A DNA stretch of 64,000 bases from Pithys albifrons albifrons (lineage: Eukaryota; Chordata; Aves; Passeriformes; Thamnophilidae). Below, one piece after another: positions 58,887 to 64,000 of the stretch. A program made the position numbers and the translations under genes. The stretch's first letter is position 1. Every line of letters starts with the position of its first letter. The stretch is taken from assembly GCF_047495875.1 (NCBI RefSeq), contig NC_092471.1:15273001-15337000 (forward strand), written 5' to 3'. The notes beneath the pieces are model-generated. The model ran no database searches, was not told the origin of the DNA, and was given only the letters and a program-made list of their open reading frames with translations.

Positions 58887-61800
58887 CTTTTGCCTGCTTG
58901 TTCATTTCTAGTATTCATTTTTTAAAATTTATTTTCAATTTCTAGATATTTAGGTCTATAGAACTGTTCTACGTTTGTAAGGGACATAGTGCTTATCAAA
59001 GACAGAAAGAAAACCCTCACGGTAAATATAGTACTAATTTAGCCCAGAACTGAAAAGTTTTTATGTAGAAAACTTGACATGGAATTTGCTTTAAATAAAA
59101 GCTCTTTTTCAATGCACATTATGGTGTGCTATGGGAAAACAAAAAGCAGAGAGTATCACCCTTTTTTTTCCCCTCTCCCAATATAATTAATGTTAACATT
59201 ACAGCCTAAGCTCTTTAGAAGAAGCAGAAGTTTGCTCACCTTGCAACTTGTTCAGTGTTTCCCAACACTTGACCAAAAGCAAATCTAACTCCAGACATCT
59301 TTATTTAAACCATCTCTCCAGGCTCTGTGGAAATCTCCCTGTGCAATGAAAGATGTGCTGAACCTCCAGCATTTCCACAGATATACATCAGTGCCTTCGA
59401 GATTTATGTGAGCATTTCCATTCCATTAGAGTAAACACATCACTCTTATTGATTTTAACTTATCAAAACAAAGATTGAAAACACTAACTTCACAATGTCT
59501 AGTTTAATGGTTTGCTGGGTGATCTTATGAACCACGTTTGTAGCCCCAGCAGGGAACTTAATCCTCTAAAATGCATGAAAATTTCAAGAAAGAAAATGAA
59601 ACTCAATAACACTTCCAACTCAAACAGACCCTGCCCCAGCAAACTTCTTGAAGTGCAGATTTCAGAAAAGGAAGAAAAGCAAACGGAGAAAAAGTGCTTA
59701 AGATGATGGTGGTTTCTTTTGACTAGTTCTTTGAATTCTCAGGTTAAAAAAATAAAAAAAAATCAAGTAGTAAACCATAGGAATCATGAATGACTGAAAT
59801 CTCAAAGTTCACAAAGACAAACCCAGCACATTTCACATAGTCAATAGGACACATACTTAAAAATTCACCATCATGCAAGTTGCACCACTTTTTTATTTTC
59901 TTACAAGTCTTTTGTGGGTTTTTTTCTAGTTAGTTTTATTAGGGGTTTTTTAAGGCATGGATTGATCTGTCAGAAGGATAATCAACACTCTGTGAAGTTC
60001 AGTGCTTCAAAGAGATATTCTGTGAGGAAAAAAAGCTTATATATTTTATCTAGTGCTGTTCCCGGTGGAATGCATGCAAAAGAGCAGCAACAAACAAATC
60101 ATCCTAATAAACTCTGGGTGAGAAGGGTGGTGGATGGTTTTGAGGTAGCTTGAACTTCAATTAAGGCTTTCAGGCAAGTCTCCTCTGCGGGTGTTCTGTG
60201 GTGCCTGGAGCATAAGGTCATGAGAAGTTGCTCTACCATCTCATTCCAAAAGAGCTACATCCACTTAATTCTACTTAATTTTTGGCATCTACTACAATGC
60301 CTAAAGTAGAGCACAGTTCTCCTTCAGTTCTCATTTTGTCAAGAAAGCGAGACAACAACCTCTGAAAGGCATTTTTTTTTTTCTTAAGTCCCTTTCTGGA
60401 GAGCCTATTCTGCTTCTTCTCTGTGTTAGTACTTTTGCCTGATAATATTGGCACTTTTCATAAACACACACCTTGGTCTCACAGAGATGGAGATGAGTGA
60501 AAGGCTTTTGTATCATACTTCTTAATAAATTTTAGACAATCATTAGAAACTCCGCTTTTAAAACATATTGTCAAAGGTGAAATTAAACATTTAGAAAGCT
60601 CAGAGTTGTTGCAGATGTGCCAGGAGCAGTAACTGAATGTTTTGAAAGGATATGCAAAGACCTTTCTTTGTGTTTAAGCCATACAGTCCCATTTCATTGC
60701 ATTACTTATTTACTTTTAGGGGCTAAAAGACTAGAATTAAATATTACTATTCACTCAGCTACATAATTACCCGCCTTGGTCACATTAAGGAGAGTGATAA
60801 CAGCTAAACATGTATGATTCATGGGCTGAAGTGCCATCACACCCTTGTGGGGGTTCTTTTACAAGAGAGGCTTTTCACTAGTAGTCAGAAAGGATCAGGC
60901 CTGCACTTGATGATCAGCAAGGACAGGATCCAGCTCCCACTGAAATCTCTGTGAATGTTTCCATTTGTTTTATCAACTTTTGAAACAGAATATTCTGCTG
61001 CAGTAATGCTAACTCCAAATACACTCACTGGGCAGTGACTACTGTGTGGATGGAGAGCCTGCCAGAGATATGTCTTGGGAAGGGTTGGGTAGTCTTGGGA
61101 AGTGACTCAAACTCTTGCAACTGACCCCTGAGGTCTAAGGCAAATCATAAGACAAGCTTAAATACTTTTCATCTTCACCATCTTAGTCACTCCTTCTTCT
61201 CATGCAAGAACAGCGTGTCAAATGGATGTGTTCTCTGAAAAGGGAATCTGGCTTGGACAGTAAGTGCCAAGAGGGATGCCATTGTTTATATAGAATTTTG
61301 CTTACAGAGGCCAGAAAACCTAAGCAGGGGCAAATATGTTGCATCCAGCTTTTTACCAGTGCAAAGGAGACCTTTCATGAACTAAACTACTCCTACTCCT
61401 ACCAGCATTTCAGAGGACTCACAGTCTCCGATGCAGATGGAGTGACTCCAACAGTCCTGTCCAATTACAGCTCCACTTGGTCTTAGATGAGATAGATGTT
61501 CCCACTAGACAGTTCTCTGTCTGTTGGAGACTTTGATATGCAAAAATGTCACTTCAGAAATTGGCAGGTTCTCCTTGGCTTGCAATTTTGCATGTTTTCC
61601 TCTCCCATATTTCACAGAACAGGAAATTCCTAAACTTGGCAGCCAGGAACACATGAATGAGATGATAATTTTGTAATTGCTTCAGAAACAGAATAGGGAG
61701 GTTTCCTGCTCTTGTGTGTCTTCACTATCTAGTTAGAAAGCTTAGGATACAGAATCTATAACACCCTCTGTACATAGCCAAAATAGGGTACCAAGCAGTA

Positions 61801-64000
61801 AAACAACAGAACTGGAAAGGTAACTGCGTGTTTCACAGAAACTAATAACAGCATCTGCATGATCCATATTAGAATGGAAGGAAATTCTCTGTTATTCAGA
61901 ATGAAATGTCCATTGTCCACTGAAATGTTCATAATTTCCAGAAAATCCCTAATTGTCTGTTCCAGTGATTCTCCACTCAAATGGATAATATTTTTTCCTA
62001 ATATCTAAAAAAAAAGTTTTATGCAAATTAATTTGGTTTCTTGCTCTTCTTACTTGAACCATATTTATTTTTTTATTCTTAAAAGACTATAAAAAGTAAT
62101 TTACTATCAACTAGTTCTACCATGACACTGTTTTTACCTCTTCTATATAGTGGTTTGGTTTAGCTCTCTCTGATAAGGGTTATTTTCATTGACTGCTAAA
62201 ATATTGTGAATTATCTAGACTTTGCCCATTCTTCCTTTGGACTACTAACACTTTCTCTGCCTCATTTCTGTAACTTTTTACACCAAATGAAGAATTAAAA
62301 TAACTCTAAGCAAGATCAGACTCAAATCAGTAGAAGGACACTTCTGTATCTGAGTACTCTAAAAAATTAAGTGACAGAAAATTAGCAGTGGTTGTATTAT
62401 TTTATTTTGTCATAAAATTCACTAAGGGATTTGGTTCTACTTCTATTTACTTTCAGGAAGTTACCAAAAAGCATGATTTCAATGATCTGGAAATTTTGAA
62501 GTCATTACTTTTTTGTTGACTGATGTATCAAATATTGGTTTAAATATTTAGTACAGATATACAGGAGTATGATCTGTTGGCAGTTAATATTGTTTTTAGA
62601 GTTACACCTCACTGTTTTAACCTAGGAAACACTGTGGTCTATTAATGAATGAGTTAGAGAATGGTAATCTCTATTTGGAACCAGTGACTGAACACTAATT
62701 CATTTTCCCCTCTGGAAAAAAAAAAAGGAAATATAATTTTTTTATTCTGTGGTCTAAGAAACAGTGCTGATAAGATACATAAAGGCAATGTCTTCACCTT
62801 AGTTTCAGAAAGAAAGACATATATTTCTTTAATTACTCAAAATTCTTAGTGAACATCTGATAGTGATTAAGGATAATGCTGTAATAAGATAAATGTGATA
62901 AATTTGACAAAGAGCAACATTTTGTTTAAACAAAATAAACAGGAAAGCATAATTTAATCTTCTCATAATTTAGACAAATTCATGACAAGTTAGAAATAAT
63001 TGCCCTTAAGTTACTATGATGATTTTCTAATCAAAATGTAACTAGATTATTTGCAAATTTAGAATACAGCTATCCTCAATGTGAGAGGAGAACAGTGCAT
63101 TATAAAAATAAAAATGTGGCACCTGCTTTGCTGGAAAAGCCTCCTCCCTCTTTTTTACTGCATGTGTCGCATCTGCTTTGATCCTGCCTTAACTGAGTGC
63201 CAGTTCTCTGCCTACTTTGCATCTGTATGAAGAATGGCTTTTTCACTGTAGGTAACTGTGTTGTGGGTTTTGTCCCAGCAACCCCAAACTTCTAATTGAT
63301 TTTCACCAAAATTTCACAAGCTCTTCCCCTCTGACATTCCTCTCAGCTATCAGATCCTTGATTCAATTTTATGTAAACACTCACGCCTTTGCCTCTTTCA
63401 CATAGTGGTAAAGCCATGCACAAGAATGCTCACATAAGTTTGTCAGATCCTCAAAATACCTACAGATGAAAACCACAACAGCAGCCATGAATATGTATTT
63501 ACCTGTGTGCCAAGTCTAAAAACTAGACAAGGTTTCACACAGAGTGAACATCTGATTCTCCATGCAGGTAACCACTACATTGCCATGCATTTTGTGGCCC
63601 TCTCCTTCCAATGTTAAGCTGAAAGATATCCCTGAAAAGGCTTTAAAAGAACCAAAACTTACTTCTTTTTTTTTTTTTAATTCCAAATCTTCTGGAACCC
63701 TTTCCAAGGTCAGTGAATATTTGTAGCTGAAGAAATAGCTTATTTGTTGAGCGCTGCTGCTGCTGGACACCATCACTTACCCCTTTCCATTATATTGTCT
63801 GTTCTCCACAAAACCACCCGATGCCTTGCCTGTCTTAACGGCAGCAAGGGTTCAAGCTCCCCCTGCATCTTCAGAATAAGGCTCTTTCCTGTACTTCACT
63901 CTCCAGCTGCATTCATTTAATAGTCCCTCATGGGTATATCCTTTAAAACTCTTGTCTGCTGCAAGATGTATTTGGCATGGCAAGCAGATTGCACCCTGCT
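58887..64000. other. Non-coding unique sequence to the window end
   Basis: Open frames are at most 94 codons (61202-61486 +) and match no family. T- and A-runs near 60372, 62718 and 63666 are plain homopolymers. A TAATTAATGTTAACATTA palindrome-like stretch lies near 59185-59202. No gene, RNA or transposon is recognised. Confidence 0.65.

Overview
The window reads as a gene desert from a bird genome, most likely a songbird. The evidence is the repeat content: two decayed CR1 LINE 3' ends on opposite strands (about 13740-14390 + and 58416-58886 -) and an LTR remnant of an avian endogenous-retrovirus type I recognise from passerine genomes (about 23630-24139 -). Base composition is AT-rich and visibly CpG-poor, with vertebrate-style microsatellites. 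Nothing looks bacterial, phage-like or plasmid-like.

I found no protein-coding gene, tRNA, rRNA or CRISPR array. The longest ATG-initiated open frames are 189, 181 and 171 codons. The first two overlap antisense over the same GC-rich patch (6807-7423), and none has a recognisable domain. The only frames with recognisable protein homology are dead CR1 ORF2 C-terminal fragments inside the two LINE copies.

Layout: 1-5.7 kb is plain unique sequence with one striking perfect hairpin (3909-3951). From 5.74 to 7.62 kb lies the most regulatory-looking part: an AT-rich block with homeodomain and DR1-like motifs, a CpG-rich patch, and a block with two helically phased TEAD-type CATTCCA motifs. From 8.7 to 16.4 kb there are a purine minisatellite, two A/C-rich tracts and the first CR1. 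From 19.6 to 25.4 kb there are a possible tRNA-derived SINE relic, a perfect 34-bp tandem duplication, the solo-LTR remnant and a possible MIR relic. From 25.4 to 42 kb the sequence is mostly featureless, with two candidate conserved blocks (27.18-27.44 and 32.46-32.78 kb). From 42 to 47.5 kb there are a GGGGA minisatellite joined to an A/C tract, another candidate conserved block and a pair of RFX X-box-like palindromes. From 50.7 to 54.6 kb there are a short-loop G-quadruplex motif, an A/C tract, a (TA)n run and a compound (GT)(TA)(CA) microsatellite. The second CR1 is at 58.4-58.9 kb, and the remainder is featureless.

I do not see a new biological system. The best candidates for function are non-coding (possible long-range enhancers or an orphan CpG island). 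Their conservation is inferred from how the sequence looks, not measured.
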